Of a stretch of DNA of 64,000 bases, positions 25,013-34,394 are shown piece after piece (position 1 is the stretch's first letter; every line of letters starts with the position of its first letter). The DNA is from Hymenobacter frigidus (GTDB taxonomy: Bacteria > Bacteroidota > Bacteroidia > Cytophagales > Hymenobacteraceae), in NCBI RefSeq assembly GCF_014640435.1, contig NZ_BMGY01000001.1, positions 186,001 to 250,000 of the forward strand, given 5' to 3'. The notes under the pieces were generated by a model. The model did not search any database and was not told the origin of the DNA. It worked only from the letters and a program-made list of their open reading frames with translations. The translations under genes and the position numbers were made by a program.

Positions 25013-26392
25013 CTAGTTATACCCTTCGTTCTGCACCAAATTGGGGTTCACGTTAATTTCGCGCAACGGAATGGGAAACACCAAACGACGCGAGTTCCAA
25101 GGCACGGCCACGCCGGCGGGGTCGGCAATTGTCTCTCGGTTACGTTTCACATCGCCGAGCCGAAAGCCTTCGAAAGCCAGCTCCAGCTTGCGTTCGCGTA
25201 GAATAGCGGGCAACGTTAGCACGGCGAGCGGGGCCAGGCCGGCGCGTGTCCGCACGCGGTTAATATCAACCAAGGGCGTAGCGCCCAGCAACGTGCCGTT
25301 CCGGAAGTTGGCTTCGGCGCGGATGAGGTACATTTCGGCCAGGCGCATGAGCTTGATGTTGCCGTACAGGTCGTCGTACTTGTTGCTGTACGTCTGCCCG
25401 CTGCTGGTCGTGAACAAGTCGCCGCGCTCGTCGGTCGGTCCGTATAGGTCGGTGTGCTTGTCCTCAATGCTGATATCGCCCCGGCGGTCAATCGAATAGA
25501 AGGTATTCAACTCGTTGCGGCCGCTCTGGGCCGAAATCTGAATGGCGAAAATATCTTCCGGCGAGTTGGGGAGCAGGCCGGCCGCGGAGCCAGAGAAGAA
25601 CTCATCCGCATAGCTGGGGTTGAGGGTGTACTTATTGACGCTGATGACGCGGTTGGCAGCTGAACCCGCATCGGCAAACCGTCCTTGCTGCAGATAGACC
25701 CGGGCGAGCATGGTGGCCGCGGCGTACTTGTTGGCAAAAAAAGATGCTGCTGGCGAGTTGACTGGCATTTTGGCTTCGGCGTCGGTCAGGTCGGCAATGA
25801 CCTGGGCGTACACTTCGGTCACGGTGTTGCGCCGCACCTGCGAAGCAGCATCGAGGACCCGCGTGGGCGTGAGCACCAACGGCACACCGAGGTTGGATGC
25901 GGGACTACCGTCGCCCCAGTCCTTGGCATAGAGGCGTACCAGTTCGAAGTACATCGACGCACGGATGAATTTAGCCTCGCCCTCTACCCGCGCCCGTTTG
26001 GCAGGCGTATCGAGCTTGTCGATGTTGGCCAGCACGTTGTTGGTGCGGTTGATGACGTTGTAGGCGTTCACCCAAATGGCTTGCGCAAAGCCGTTGTCCT
26101 TGAGCATGGACTTGCGGTTGATTTGGTTGGGCGGGATAAACGTGCCCACAAAAGTTACTTCGCCGTCGTCGGCCAGCAGGTCCGACATCAGCTGAATGTA
26201 GCCACCGTAGGCCTCCGCGTTCTGAATACCGGTGTAACAGCCTACCAAGGCCGCCTCCACGTCCGACGACGTGCGCAGGGCCAGTTCGTCCCGCACCGAG
26301 TTGACGGGGTCAATGTCGAGCTTTTTATCGCAACTGGTCAGGGAGCCTGCCAGAAACAGGGCCGTTGCCAGCGTATAAACAATTTTTTTCAT
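25013..26392 (-). CDS. SusD/RagB-family outer-membrane lipoprotein (pair 1)
   Basis: Surface nutrient-binding lipoprotein of 459 residues. Signal peptide with lipobox LTSC (Cys21), then DKKLDIDPVNSV typical of SusD N-termini. The C-terminal region carries the family block LRERKLELAFEGFRLGDVKRN. It partners the SusC protein encoded 50 bp upstream, forming a pedal-bin importer. The ligand cannot be deduced: no glycoside hydrolase, sulfatase, sigma/anti-sigma or SusR-like gene is adjacent. The pair is transcribed SusC then SusD. Confidence 0.95.
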   Translation of the reverse strand: MKKIVYTLATALFLAGSLTSCDKKLDIDPVNSVRDELALRTSSDVEAALVGCYTGIQNAEAYGGYIQLMSDLLADDGEVTFVGTFIPPNQINRKSMLKDNGFAQAIWVNAYNVINRTNNVLANIDKLDTPAKRARVEGEAKFIRASMYFELVRLYAKDWGDGSPASNLGVPLVLTPTRVLDAASQVRRNTVTEVYAQVIADLTDAEAKMPVNSPAASFFANKYAAATMLARVYLQQGRFADAGSAANRVISVNKYTLNPSYADEFFSGSAAGLLPNSPEDIFAIQISAQSGRNELNTFYSIDRRGDISIEDKHTDLYGPTDERGDLFTTSSGQTYSNKYDDLYGNIKLMRLAEMYLIRAEANFRNGTLLGATPLVDINRVRTRAGLAPLAVLTLPAILRERKLELAFEGFRLGDVKRNRETIADPAGVAVPWNSRRLVFPIPLREINVNPNLVQNEGYN

Positions 26393-26442
26393 GTCTTTGA
26401 AAAGTCAGGAATGGGGATGGCCGCCGCAAAGCGGCCCAAATG

Positions 26443-29400
26443 CTAGAAGCCGACGTTGACGCCGAAAGTAATGGTCCGGGGCTGGGGCGCGGTGTAGAAG
26501 TCGATGCCCTGGTTGATATTGCCCTGCGTGGTATTGTTGGAGAGGTAGTCAGTATTCACTTCTGGGTCCCAGCCCTTGTACTTCGTGAAGGTGACCAAGT
26601 TCAGGGCTTGAGCAAATACCCGCACCGACTGCAAGTAGCCTTTTTTAACAAAATCACCCGGCAGGTTGTAGCCCAGGGTGAGCGTGCGCAAGCGGCCGTA
26701 GGAACCGTCTTTGACGAAGCGCGACGACTGGCCCGAACCGTTGCCACTCAGGTAATCGGCCTTCGGGACATCGGTGATATCGCCAGCCTTGCGCCAGCGG
26801 TTGAGCTGGTCGCGGGTCTGGTTATCGGGGCCGTTGTTGAAGGCAACCGAATAGTACTGCGCGCCACCGTCGAAGATTTTATTGCCGAACACGCCGATAA
26901 ACGTGGCGGTCAGGTCGAAGCCTTTGTAGCCAAAGGTGTTGGTCAGGCCGCCCGTCCACCGGGGGTTAGGGTCGCCCACCGGCACCAGCTGTGCCGCGTT
27001 AATATCGTTGGTAGTACCCTTGCTGCGGTCGCTGACACCAGTGCCGGTGCCGTCTTCATTGGCGCGGTTGACATAGTACAGTGCATCGCCGTTGGCGGGG
27101 TCCACGCCCGCGTATTCGGGGGCGAAAAAGGTGCCAATGGGGAAGCCCTCCTGGGCACGACTCACAAAGGAGCCCAGAATGGGCTGGCCTTGCAGGAAAG
27201 TCAGCTTATTGGCATTGCGGGCGGCGTTCACGGTGGTGGTCCAGCTGAAATCGCCCACGAAGTTGCGCGTCGTCAACGACAGCTCCACCCCCTTGTTTTC
27301 TAGGGTACCCACGTTCTTGAACTGCGAGGTAAAGCCGGACGTAGCGGGCACGGTGGCGTTCAGGGCCAAGTCGGTGGTAAGCTTCTGGTACACGTCCACT
27401 TCGGCGCTGATGCGGTTATCGAAGAAGCCCATCTCCAAGCCGGCATCAGCTTGGGTGGTCGTCTCCCATTTCAGGTCGGGGTTGGCCACCTGCAATGGGC
27501 GCTGGCCGGGGATGCCCACGTAGCCCGAGGTGCCGGTGAACAGGCCCAGGGAAGCAAAGTCGGAGAAGCCCTGGTTTCCGGTACGCCCGATGCTGATGCG
27601 GGGCTTGAGCAGGCTCAGCACCGTTTGGTTTTTCAGGAAGCTTTCTTCCGTCACGACCCAACCCAGCGAGGCGGCCGGAAAGAAACCGTACTGCTTATTG
27701 GTGCCGAAGCGCGACGAGCCGTCGATGCGGGCACTCAGGCCCAGCAAGTACTTGCTGGCAAATGAGTAATTCAAGCGGCCAAAGTACGAGAGCAGGGAGC
27801 TGCGCGTAAGCTCCGAATTACCGGCCGAGTACACGGCGGCACTGCCTAGTTTACGGTAGGCATCGCTGGCAAACTGCGAGCCTTCTACGCTGGTGTAGTT
27901 CTGCTTGCGCTCCTCGTAGGAGGTACCCAACGTAGCTTCCACGGTGTGCAACTCGGCCAGTACCTTGCGGTAAGACAGGAAGTTGTTGGTGATGTATCGG
28001 CCGCTGGTGGTGTGGGCGCTGAAGGCGAAGCCGTTGGTCGGCCCCGAGTTGCGGGAGGTCACGCGAGCCAGGTACTGGTCCTCGTCCTGGTTCAGGATGT
28101 CCAGGCCCAACTCGGAGCGAAACGAGAGGCCGGGAATGATTTCATACTGGGCAAATACGTTGCCCAACGTGCGGTACACAAAGGTAGCGTAGGTGGCGGC
28201 ATTGTTTTGCACCCCCAGCAGCGGGTTGTAGTAGAAGGGGAAGTTGTTGTTTGGGTTGCCGGTGTTCAGGTCCAGCGCGCCGCTGGTGAGGCCGGTGCGG
28301 GGGTCGATGACGGGCGTAATCGGGGCCAAGGCTACCGCCTGCAAGGGTGTGCTGAAGGCGTTGTCGTTGGGCAGCCGGTCGTTGCGGGTGCGCGACAAAC
28401 CAATGTTAATGCCCAGCGTCATTTTATCGGTCGCCTTGTGGTCCACGTTGAGGCGCGAGGCAATGCGCTGCAGCTTATTGCCTACCAAGATGCCTTCCTG
28501 CGTGCTGTACTGGCCCGAGAGGTAGTACTTGGTTTTATCAGTGCCTCCGCTCGTATTGAGGTCGTACTGGCTAAAGCTGCCCTTGCGGAATACCTGGTCC
28601 TGCCAGTCGGTATCCACCGCGTAGTTGCCGTCCACGGTCACGCCGGCAGCGTAGTTCCGTAAGCGGTTGGCGTTGGAAACATCGGAGCGACCGGCGTTTT
28701 TCAGCGCTTCGGTTAATAGCTCCACGTATTCTTTGGAGTTCAGGAACTCCCGACGGCGCGTGGCTTGGCTGGTACCCGTCTGGTAGCCCAGATTGAAGCG
28801 CGTCGCGCCGGATTTACCCCGCTTGGTGGTGATGAGGACCACGCCGTTCGAAGCCCGCGAGCCGTAAATGGCCGAAGCAGCCGCATCTTTCAAGATGGTG
28901 ATACTCTCGATGTCGTTGGGGTTAATGTCGGCAATCGGGTTGGTCGGGGCACCGGTCGAAGACAGGTTATCCGTCACAATCGGAATGTTGTCTACCACGT
29001 ACAGCGGCTGCGTGTCGCCGCTCACCGAGGCCGTACCGCGCACACGCACCTTGATGCCCTGGCCCAGCTTGCCGCTCCCGCTCTCGATGACCACACCCGC
29101 TGCCCGGCCCTGAATGGCCTGCTCGAAGGTTTGCACCGGCGCATTGGCCACGTCCTTGCTGGTGAGCTGCACCACCGAGCCCGTCAAGTCGGCTTTGGTG
29201 GAAGTGCCGTAGCCCACCACGATGGCTTCGTTGAGCTGCGTGGCGGCCGCGGCCAGCGTCACGTTGATGACGCTCTGGCTGCCCACCGTGATGGTTTGGG
29301 CGGTGTAGCCCACCGAGCTGATAACGAGCGTGGCACCAGGCTGTACACTCAATACGAATGCCCCGTCGGCATTGGTGCTTACGCCGTTGCTGGTGCCCCG

Positions 29401-29550
29401 TTCCAGTATAGTGGCGCCGGGCAGAGCCCCGCTGTCGGAACCCGTTACCCGACCACTGATGGCATTGGTTTGCGCCCACGCCGATACCGAGTAGAAGCAG
29501 ACCGCAAAAAGCAGCAGCATTCTGATGTGAGTAAATATTTTTTGTTTCAT
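26443..29550 (-). CDS. SusC/RagA-family TonB-dependent transporter (pair 1)
   Basis: Outer-membrane beta-barrel of 1035 residues. After the signal peptide (to about residue 26) comes a carboxypeptidase-like regulatory domain (about 30-112; ISGRVTGSDSGALPGATI) and a plug domain (about 115-225) with DINPNDIESITILKDAAASA and YGSRASNGVVLITTKRG. The barrel follows and ends with an aromatic strand (TITFGVNVGF). No STN domain is present, so anti-sigma signalling is unlikely. It energises import through TonB together with the downstream SusD partner. Confidence 0.96.
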   Translation of the reverse strand: MKQKIFTHIRMLLLFAVCFYSVSAWAQTNAISGRVTGSDSGALPGATILERGTSNGVSTNADGAFVLSVQPGATLVISSVGYTAQTITVGSQSVINVTLAAAATQLNEAIVVGYGTSTKADLTGSVVQLTSKDVANAPVQTFEQAIQGRAAGVVIESGSGKLGQGIKVRVRGTASVSGDTQPLYVVDNIPIVTDNLSSTGAPTNPIADINPNDIESITILKDAAASAIYGSRASNGVVLITTKRGKSGATRFNLGYQTGTSQATRRREFLNSKEYVELLTEALKNAGRSDVSNANRLRNYAAGVTVDGNYAVDTDWQDQVFRKGSFSQYDLNTSGGTDKTKYYLSGQYSTQEGILVGNKLQRIASRLNVDHKATDKMTLGINIGLSRTRNDRLPNDNAFSTPLQAVALAPITPVIDPRTGLTSGALDLNTGNPNNNFPFYYNPLLGVQNNAATYATFVYRTLGNVFAQYEIIPGLSFRSELGLDILNQDEDQYLARVTSRNSGPTNGFAFSAHTTSGRYITNNFLSYRKVLAELHTVEATLGTSYEERKQNYTSVEGSQFASDAYRKLGSAAVYSAGNSELTRSSLLSYFGRLNYSFASKYLLGLSARIDGSSRFGTNKQYGFFPAASLGWVVTEESFLKNQTVLSLLKPRISIGRTGNQGFSDFASLGLFTGTSGYVGIPGQRPLQVANPDLKWETTTQADAGLEMGFFDNRISAEVDVYQKLTTDLALNATVPATSGFTSQFKNVGTLENKGVELSLTTRNFVGDFSWTTTVNAARNANKLTFLQGQPILGSFVSRAQEGFPIGTFFAPEYAGVDPANGDALYYVNRANEDGTGTGVSDRSKGTTNDINAAQLVPVGDPNPRWTGGLTNTFGYKGFDLTATFIGVFGNKIFDGGAQYYSVAFNNGPDNQTRDQLNRWRKAGDITDVPKADYLSGNGSGQSSRFVKDGSYGRLRTLTLGYNLPGDFVKKGYLQSVRVFAQALNLVTFTKYKGWDPEVNTDYLSNNTTQGNINQGIDFYTAPQPRTITFGVNVGF

Positions 29551-29826
29551 GAAAAAAAAATGGTTTGTAAACGATTAAAAGTGAAAGATATCAGCAGACT
29601 GTAATCTACCGCGCTGTTAAAAACTGGCTAACCACATCAGACTAGCAGTTCTAAGGTAATGCGTTAGCTATCGCCGTGTCATTACAGGCGCAACAAGATA
29701 TGCAACTGCACAGGTTAATTCCATGAAATTGCGCAATTTTTATAAGAGCCTGCTATCGGTGCCTACCTTTATGGCGTTATTGCTTGCCGCTTTCGGCGCA
29801 GCTGCGCTGACTACTTTTCCGCCTCA
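29551..29826. other. Divergent intergenic region between SusC pair 1 and RNase D
   Basis: About 276 bp without a gene. For the plus-strand RNase D gene a TACTTTTC at 29812-29819 lies seven bases before the ATG. For the minus-strand SusC gene only weak -7-like words (TATCTTTC near 29589-29582) are visible. No operator-like palindrome stood out. Confidence 0.4.
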
Positions 29827-30993
29827 ATGCCAACGATTCATTACCTAACTACGGCCGATGCTGTTGCCACCGCCGCCGCTCATTTTGCCACTTTGCCACG
29901 CATCGGCATCGACCTGGAATTTGATGATATGCGCCACCGCTACGGGCGGCACCTGGCCCTTATTCAAGTATTCGACGGTCAGGAAGCATACCTGATTGAC
30001 CCATTGCCGCTGCCCAATATGGCCGCCGACCTCGAACCACTGTTTGCCGTGCTGCGCGACCCGGCCGTGGCCAAGGTGTTCCACTCCTGCAAGTCGGACA
30101 TTCTGCTGCTCGACGAGGTATTCAGCGTCAACTGCCTCAACATAGTGGACACCAGCCTGCAGTTTACGCTGCTGGCCGCCGAGGATAATAATATTTCCCT
30201 GGGCCGCCTCATTCAGGCCGAGTTGGGCTTTGAAGTCGATAAAGGTGAGCAAAAATCAAACTGGCTGAAGCGCCCCCTCACCGAGGCTCAGCAGGAGTAT
30301 GCTGCCAACGACGTCCTCTTCCTCTTCGAGCTCACCGACCGCCTCAGCGCCCGCCTCGAGGAGCTGGGCCGCGCCGACTGGGCCGCCCAGGAAAACCTGG
30401 CTCTGGAAGCCGTGCGCTACGGTCGCGACGACCCGCGCCCGTGGTCGCGCAACGCCGCCAAGTACAAAATATCCAGCTCAGAAATGCCCGTTTTCCGGGA
30501 GCTGTACATGTTGCGCGATGCCGTGGCCCGGCAGCTCGACCGCCCGCCCTATCACGTGCTGAGCAACGACCGGCTGGCCGAGCTCACCCGCCAGCCCATC
30601 GAAACGCCGCTGCAGCTGCGCACCGCCAACGGCCTGCACCCCGAGCTGAAACGCTCGCCTTACGCCGAGCAGCTGCTGGCCATCGGCACCACCGACCTAG
30701 AGCCGGATGCCCCGCTGGGTCCCGAGCACCGCAAGTTTCCGTTCCGCCGCCGCCTCAACGGCTCCGCCGCCACCCGCGCCGATGCCCGCGAAGCCTTACT
30801 CAATACGCTCAAAACACACCTCACCACCGACCAGGGAGCTACCATGGCCAACATGGTACTCAGCAATCGTCTCATCGCCGAAATCATCGAGCAAGGCGCG
30901 GTAGGCGCGCTGCGGCCCTGGCAGCAGCAGCTCCTGCGTGAGTCAGCCGAGAAACACGGCGAGGACTACGGGCAGATTGCGGAACCGTTCTAG
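29827..30993 (+). CDS. rnd: Ribonuclease D (DEDDy exonuclease with HRDC domain)
   Basis: 3'-5' exoribonuclease of 388 residues. The DEDDy residues are visible: IGIDLEFD (Exo I, Asp and Glu at about 29 and 31), FHSCKSDI (Exo II) and QEYAANDVL (Exo III, Tyr and Asp). An HRDC-like helical region follows (about 215-300; FRELYMLRDAVARQLDRPP), and the C-terminal part (about 300-388) is less conserved. It is expected to trim tRNA and other stable RNA 3' ends. Its start lies seven bases after a -7-like box, and a palindromic repeat begins 12 nt after the stop. Confidence 0.92.
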   Translation: MPTIHYLTTADAVATAAAHFATLPRIGIDLEFDDMRHRYGRHLALIQVFDGQEAYLIDPLPLPNMAADLEPLFAVLRDPAVAKVFHSCKSDILLLDEVFSVNCLNIVDTSLQFTLLAAEDNNISLGRLIQAELGFEVDKGEQKSNWLKRPLTEAQQEYAANDVLFLFELTDRLSARLEELGRADWAAQENLALEAVRYGRDDPRPWSRNAAKYKISSSEMPVFRELYMLRDAVARQLDRPPYHVLSNDRLAELTRQPIETPLQLRTANGLHPELKRSPYAEQLLAIGTTDLEPDAPLGPEHRKFPFRRRLNGSAATRADAREALLNTLKTHLTTDQGATMANMVLSNRLIAEIIEQGAVGALRPWQQQLLRESAEKHGEDYGQIAEPF

Positions 30994-31004
30994 GTATCCG
31001 CGAA

Positions 31005-31110
31005 CAGCAGAACGTCATGCTGAGCGAAGTTGAAGCATCTCTATCGTGATAGTAACTGATTACTTACGCGGTAGAGATGCTTCGACTTCGCTCAGCATGA
31101 CGTTCTGCTG
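31005..31110. repeat. 106-bp palindromic element, family A copy 1
   Basis: Arms of about 38 bp (beginning CAGCAGAACGTCATGCTGAG and its complement) match with a single mismatch, with a central loop of about 30 bp. It lies between the RNase D stop (12 nt away) and the convergent aceA stop. Related copies are at 39496-39606 and 42831-42935. Confidence 0.9.
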
Positions 31111-31126
31111 GTAGGGCAGGCCGGTG

Positions 31127-32410
31127 TTAGAATTGGGCTTCCTCGGTGCTGCCCACCAGGGCGGCGGTGCTGGTTTGGTTGCTGGTCACCACGTTCTGCA
31201 CGGCATCAAAGTAGCCGGTGCCCACGAAGGTCTGGTGCTTCACGGCCTGGTAGCCGTCTTTGGCCAGGGCAAATTCACGCTCCTGCAGCTCCGAGTAACC
31301 GGCCATGCCGCGCTGGCGGTAGGCCTGGGCCAGCTCGAACATGCTGGTGTTAAGGGCGTGGAAGCCAGCCAGGGTGATAAACTGGAACTTGTAGCCCATG
31401 GCAGCCAGGTCCTCGCGGAAGGTTTCCATTTGGGCCACGCTCAGTTTAGAGGCCCAGTTGAACGAGGGCGAGCAGTTGTAGGCCAGCAGCTTACCGGGGA
31501 ATTTGGCGTGCACGGCTTCGGCAAACTTGCGGGCATCTTCCAAATCCGGGTGCGAGGTTTCCATCCAAATCAGGTCGGCATACGGCGCGTAGGCCAGGCC
31601 ACGGGCAATGCCGGCCTCCAGGCCGCAGCGGATGCGGTAGAAGCCCTCGTTGGTACGCTCGGCTTCTTGTAGGATGAAGGGCTGGTCGCGCGGGTCCACG
31701 TCGGCGGTAAGCAGGTCGGCGGCATCGGCATCGGTGCGGGCCACGATGAGCGTGGGCACACCCATTACGTCGGCGGCCAGGCGGGCGGCCACCAGCTTGT
31801 TGATGGCTTCCTGGGTGGGTACCAGCACTTTGCCACCGAGGTGGCCGCATTTTTTAGCCGATGAGAGCTGGTCCTCAAAGTGCACGCCGGCGGCCCCGGC
31901 CTCAATCATCATCTTCATCAGCTCAAAGGCATTCAGGTTGCCCCCAAAACCGGCCTCGGCATCGGCCACGATGGGCGCGAGGTAATGCACGTCGCTCCGG
32001 CCGTCGAGGTGCTGAATCTGGTCGGCCCGCAACAACGCATTGTTGATGCGGCGCACCACGGCCGGCACGCTATCCACGGGGTACAGGCTTTGGTCGGGGT
32101 ACATCTGGCCCGCGCCGTTGGCATCGGCCGCCACCTGCCAGCCGCTGAGGTAGATGGCCAACAGGCCGGCCTGCACTTCCTGCACGGCCTGGTTGCCGGT
32201 GAGGGCCCCCAGCCCGGCCACGTACTCGCGGGTGTGCATCAACTCCCACAACCGCTCGGCCCCTTGGCGGGCCAATGAATACTCGATGTGCACGGAGCCT
32301 TGCAGCTTGTTCACGTCCTCGGCCGAATACGGCCGCTCAATGCCCGCCCAACGGGGGTTGGTGGCCCAGTCCTGGGTCATGGCGGCGATGCGTTCTGCGT
32401 GGGTTTGCAT
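31127..32410 (-). CDS. aceA: Isocitrate lyase
   Basis: First enzyme of the glyoxylate shunt, splitting isocitrate to glyoxylate and succinate, needed for growth on acetate or fatty acids. The 427-residue protein has the catalytic signature [17 protein letters not shown] (about residues 187-203) and FNWASKLSV near 317. It follows aceB by 72 bp on the same strand, forming an aceB-aceA operon, with a ScfR/RamB-like regulator gene divergent from it. A repeat element lies just beyond its stop codon. Confidence 0.97.
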   Translation of the reverse strand: MQTHAERIAAMTQDWATNPRWAGIERPYSAEDVNKLQGSVHIEYSLARQGAERLWELMHTREYVAGLGALTGNQAVQEVQAGLLAIYLSGWQVAADANGAGQMYPDQSLYPVDSVPAVVRRINNALLRADQIQHLDGRSDVHYLAPIVADAEAGFGGNLNAFELMKMMIEAGAAGVHFEDQLSSAKKCGHLGGKVLVPTQEAINKLVAARLAADVMGVPTLIVARTDADAADLLTADVDPRDQPFILQEAERTNEGFYRIRCGLEAGIARGLAYAPYADLIWMETSHPDLEDARKFAEAVHAKFPGKLLAYNCSPSFNWASKLSVAQMETFREDLAAMGYKFQFITLAGFHALNTSMFELAQAYRQRGMAGYSELQEREFALAKDGYQAVKHQTFVGTGYFDAVQNVVTSNQTSTAALVGSTEEAQF

Positions 32411-32482
32411 GGGAATGGGGGGTTGAATGGTGGAAAATTGAGGTACCGGCCGCTGGCCGCAGTCTAGGCGCAGCGGCCAGCG

Positions 32483-34108
32483 TTACGCCAATTGCTCGTA
32501 GGCTGGCACGGTTAGAAATTCGATGAACGTCTCGCTCATTACCAGCTTGTCGAACAGCCGGGCGGCGGGCAGGAAATGGCCGGTTTCGTAGGCCTCCTCC
32601 CCTACTTGGGCTTTTATTTTGTCGAGCTGACCGGGCACCAGCGCACGGTACAACTCCGTGGTCACGGGCCGGCCGTCGGCCAGCGTGGTGCCGGGCGTGT
32701 GCAGCCACTGCCACACCTGGGCCCGGCTGATTTCGGCCGTGGCGGCGTCCTCCATCAGGTTGTAAATCGGCACGCAACCGTTGCCGCCCAGCCAGGAGGC
32801 CAGGTACTGAATGGCCACGTCGATGTTCAGCTTCAAACCATCTTCCGTGATGTTGCCTTCGGGAGCCTTTACCAAATCGGCGGCAGTTACCTGCACGTCG
32901 AGGCGCTTGTTCTCGATTTGGTTGGGGCCGGGCATGAGGCGGTCGAAGACCTCCAGCGCCACCGGCACCAAGCCGGGGTGGGCCACCCAGGTGCCGTCGT
33001 GGCCGTTGGTGGCTTCGCGAATTTTGTCCTGGCGTACTTTCTCCAAGGCCGCGTCGTTGGCGGCCGGGTCGTTCTTGATGGGAATCTGGGCGGCCATGCC
33101 GCCGATGGCGTGCACGCCCCGACGGTGGCACGTCTGAATAACGAGCTGCGAGTAGGCGGCCATAAAGGGCACGCTCATCGTGACCTCGGCCCGGTTGGGT
33201 AGCCGGAACTCGGGGTTCAGGCCCAGGCGCTTGATGTAGCTGAAAATATAGTCCCAGCGCCCGCAGTTGAGGCCGGCGCTGTGGTCGCGCAGCTCGTACA
33301 GGATTTCATGCAGCTCGAAGGCGGCCGGCAGCGTTTCGATGAGCACCGTGGCGCGCACCGTGCCGTGGGGCACCCGCAGCACCCGCTGGCAGTCCTTGAA
33401 CACGTCGTTCCAGAGCCGGGCTTCGAGGTGACCTTCGAGCTTGGGCAGGTAGAAGTAGGGCGCGGTGCCGCGGTTGATGAGCTCGTGGGCGTTGTGAAAA
33501 AAGTAAAGGCCAAAATCGAACAGGGCCCCGCTCACCGGCTCGCCGTCCACTTCCACGTGCTTTTCGAGCAGGTGCCAGCCGCGGGGGCGCACCATGAGCA
33601 CGGCGGTTTCGTCGTTCAGCCGGTATTCCTTAGTGGGCGTGCTCAGCGAAATGGTGCGGCGCACGGCATCGCGCAGGTTAATTTGGCCCTGGATGACGTT
33701 GGCCCAGGTGGGGGCGTTGGAATCCTCCAGGTCGGCCATGAACACGCGGGCCCCGGAGTTCAGCGCATTGATAATCATCTTGCGCTCGACCGGACCGGTG
33801 ATTTCCACGCGGCGGTCGCGCAGGTCGGCGGGCAGCGGGGCCACCGTCCAGTCCTGCTCACGGATGCGCCGGGTTTCGAGCAAAAAACCGGGCAGGATGC
33901 CCGCCGCGAACTCCACCTGCCGCTCGGCGCGGCGCACCAGCAGCTGGCGGCGGCGCTCCTCGAAGTGCCGGTGCAGCTCGGCCACGAACGCGAGGGCCGA
34001 CGGCGTGAGGATGGCGGCAAATTCCGGCGTGTACGGGCCCAGCACTTTCACCCGCTCGGGGGTGAGGTACCTGGGCTTGGGGGCGGGGGCGGTGTCGGTG
34101 AAAGGCAT
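32483..34108 (-). CDS. aceB: Malate synthase A
   Basis: Second enzyme of the glyoxylate shunt, condensing glyoxylate and acetyl-CoA to malate. The 541-residue length fits isoform A; the signature [18 protein letters not shown] (about residues 258-275) is clear, and a Cys residue is present in the usual place. I chose the ATG at 34108 ([14 protein letters not shown]); an in-frame extension to 34201 lies in the regulatory region. Transcribed first in the aceB-aceA operon, with a TATGTTTG -7 box about 110 nt upstream. Confidence 0.96.
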   Translation of the reverse strand: MPFTDTAPAPKPRYLTPERVKVLGPYTPEFAAILTPSALAFVAELHRHFEERRRQLLVRRAERQVEFAAGILPGFLLETRRIREQDWTVAPLPADLRDRRVEITGPVERKMIINALNSGARVFMADLEDSNAPTWANVIQGQINLRDAVRRTISLSTPTKEYRLNDETAVLMVRPRGWHLLEKHVEVDGEPVSGALFDFGLYFFHNAHELINRGTAPYFYLPKLEGHLEARLWNDVFKDCQRVLRVPHGTVRATVLIETLPAAFELHEILYELRDHSAGLNCGRWDYIFSYIKRLGLNPEFRLPNRAEVTMSVPFMAAYSQLVIQTCHRRGVHAIGGMAAQIPIKNDPAANDAALEKVRQDKIREATNGHDGTWVAHPGLVPVALEVFDRLMPGPNQIENKRLDVQVTAADLVKAPEGNITEDGLKLNIDVAIQYLASWLGGNGCVPIYNLMEDAATAEISRAQVWQWLHTPGTTLADGRPVTTELYRALVPGQLDKIKAQVGEEAYETGHFLPAARLFDKLVMSETFIEFLTVPAYEQLA

Positions 34109-34219
34109 GGCTGATTCAATTAACGATGAGCAATGAACAGGGGGCTTACGGGTCTGATTGGCGGCGTCCCAGCCACGGCGGCGGGTTGCCCGGCAGCACA
34201 ATTGCCATCCGACCTAAGA

Positions 34220-34227
34220 CAAACATA
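34220..34227 (-). promoter_or_regulatory. -7 element of the aceB-aceA promoter
   Basis: Minus-strand TATGTTTG matches TAnnTTTG exactly. No TTG is found 19 bp upstream; instead the 18-bp palindrome occupies the -33 region, which suggests activator dependence or repression. Confidence 0.6.
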
Positions 34228-34245
34228 CAATGCGAATTTCAGTAA

Positions 34246-34263
34246 TTAGCGAATATTCGCTAA
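34246..34263. promoter_or_regulatory. 18-bp perfect palindrome, candidate operator
   Basis: TTAGCGAATATTCGCTAA reads the same on both strands. It covers the -33 position of the aceB promoter and lies about 26 bp upstream of the -7 box of the divergent regulator. A related half-site (TGCGAATTT) is at 34231-34239. Best explained as the binding site of the adjacent XRE-type regulator. Confidence 0.65.
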
Positions 34264-34288
34264 AAGACAAAATTTTGTAAATAGCTGG

Positions 34289-34296
34289 TAACTTTG
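34289..34296 (+). promoter_or_regulatory. -7 element of the regulator gene
   Basis: TAACTTTG matches TAnnTTTG, giving a leader of about 92 nt. A TTTTG occurs only 11 bp upstream, so the -33 element is poor. Confidence 0.5.
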
Positions 34297-34394
34297 CGCT
34301 GCTTACTTAGCAACCCCGAAATCATTATTCTTCTAGCACTAAAGCCGCTTTTTCTGGTGCTTTTCTGGCTATCAGTAGACTGAAAAAATTTCCA

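Larger units (their letters stand above)
34109..34394. other. Shared aceB/regulator control region
   Basis: Divergent promoter region of 286 bp. It contains a minus-strand -7 box for aceB, a plus-strand -7 box for the regulator gene, and an 18-bp perfect palindrome between them, each listed separately. Confidence 0.7.

Noticed and set aside
31005..31110. Ordinary transcription terminator for rnd/aceA
   Set aside because: Arms of 38 bp without a T run and near copies elsewhere indicate a dispersed repeat, although it might also stop transcription.
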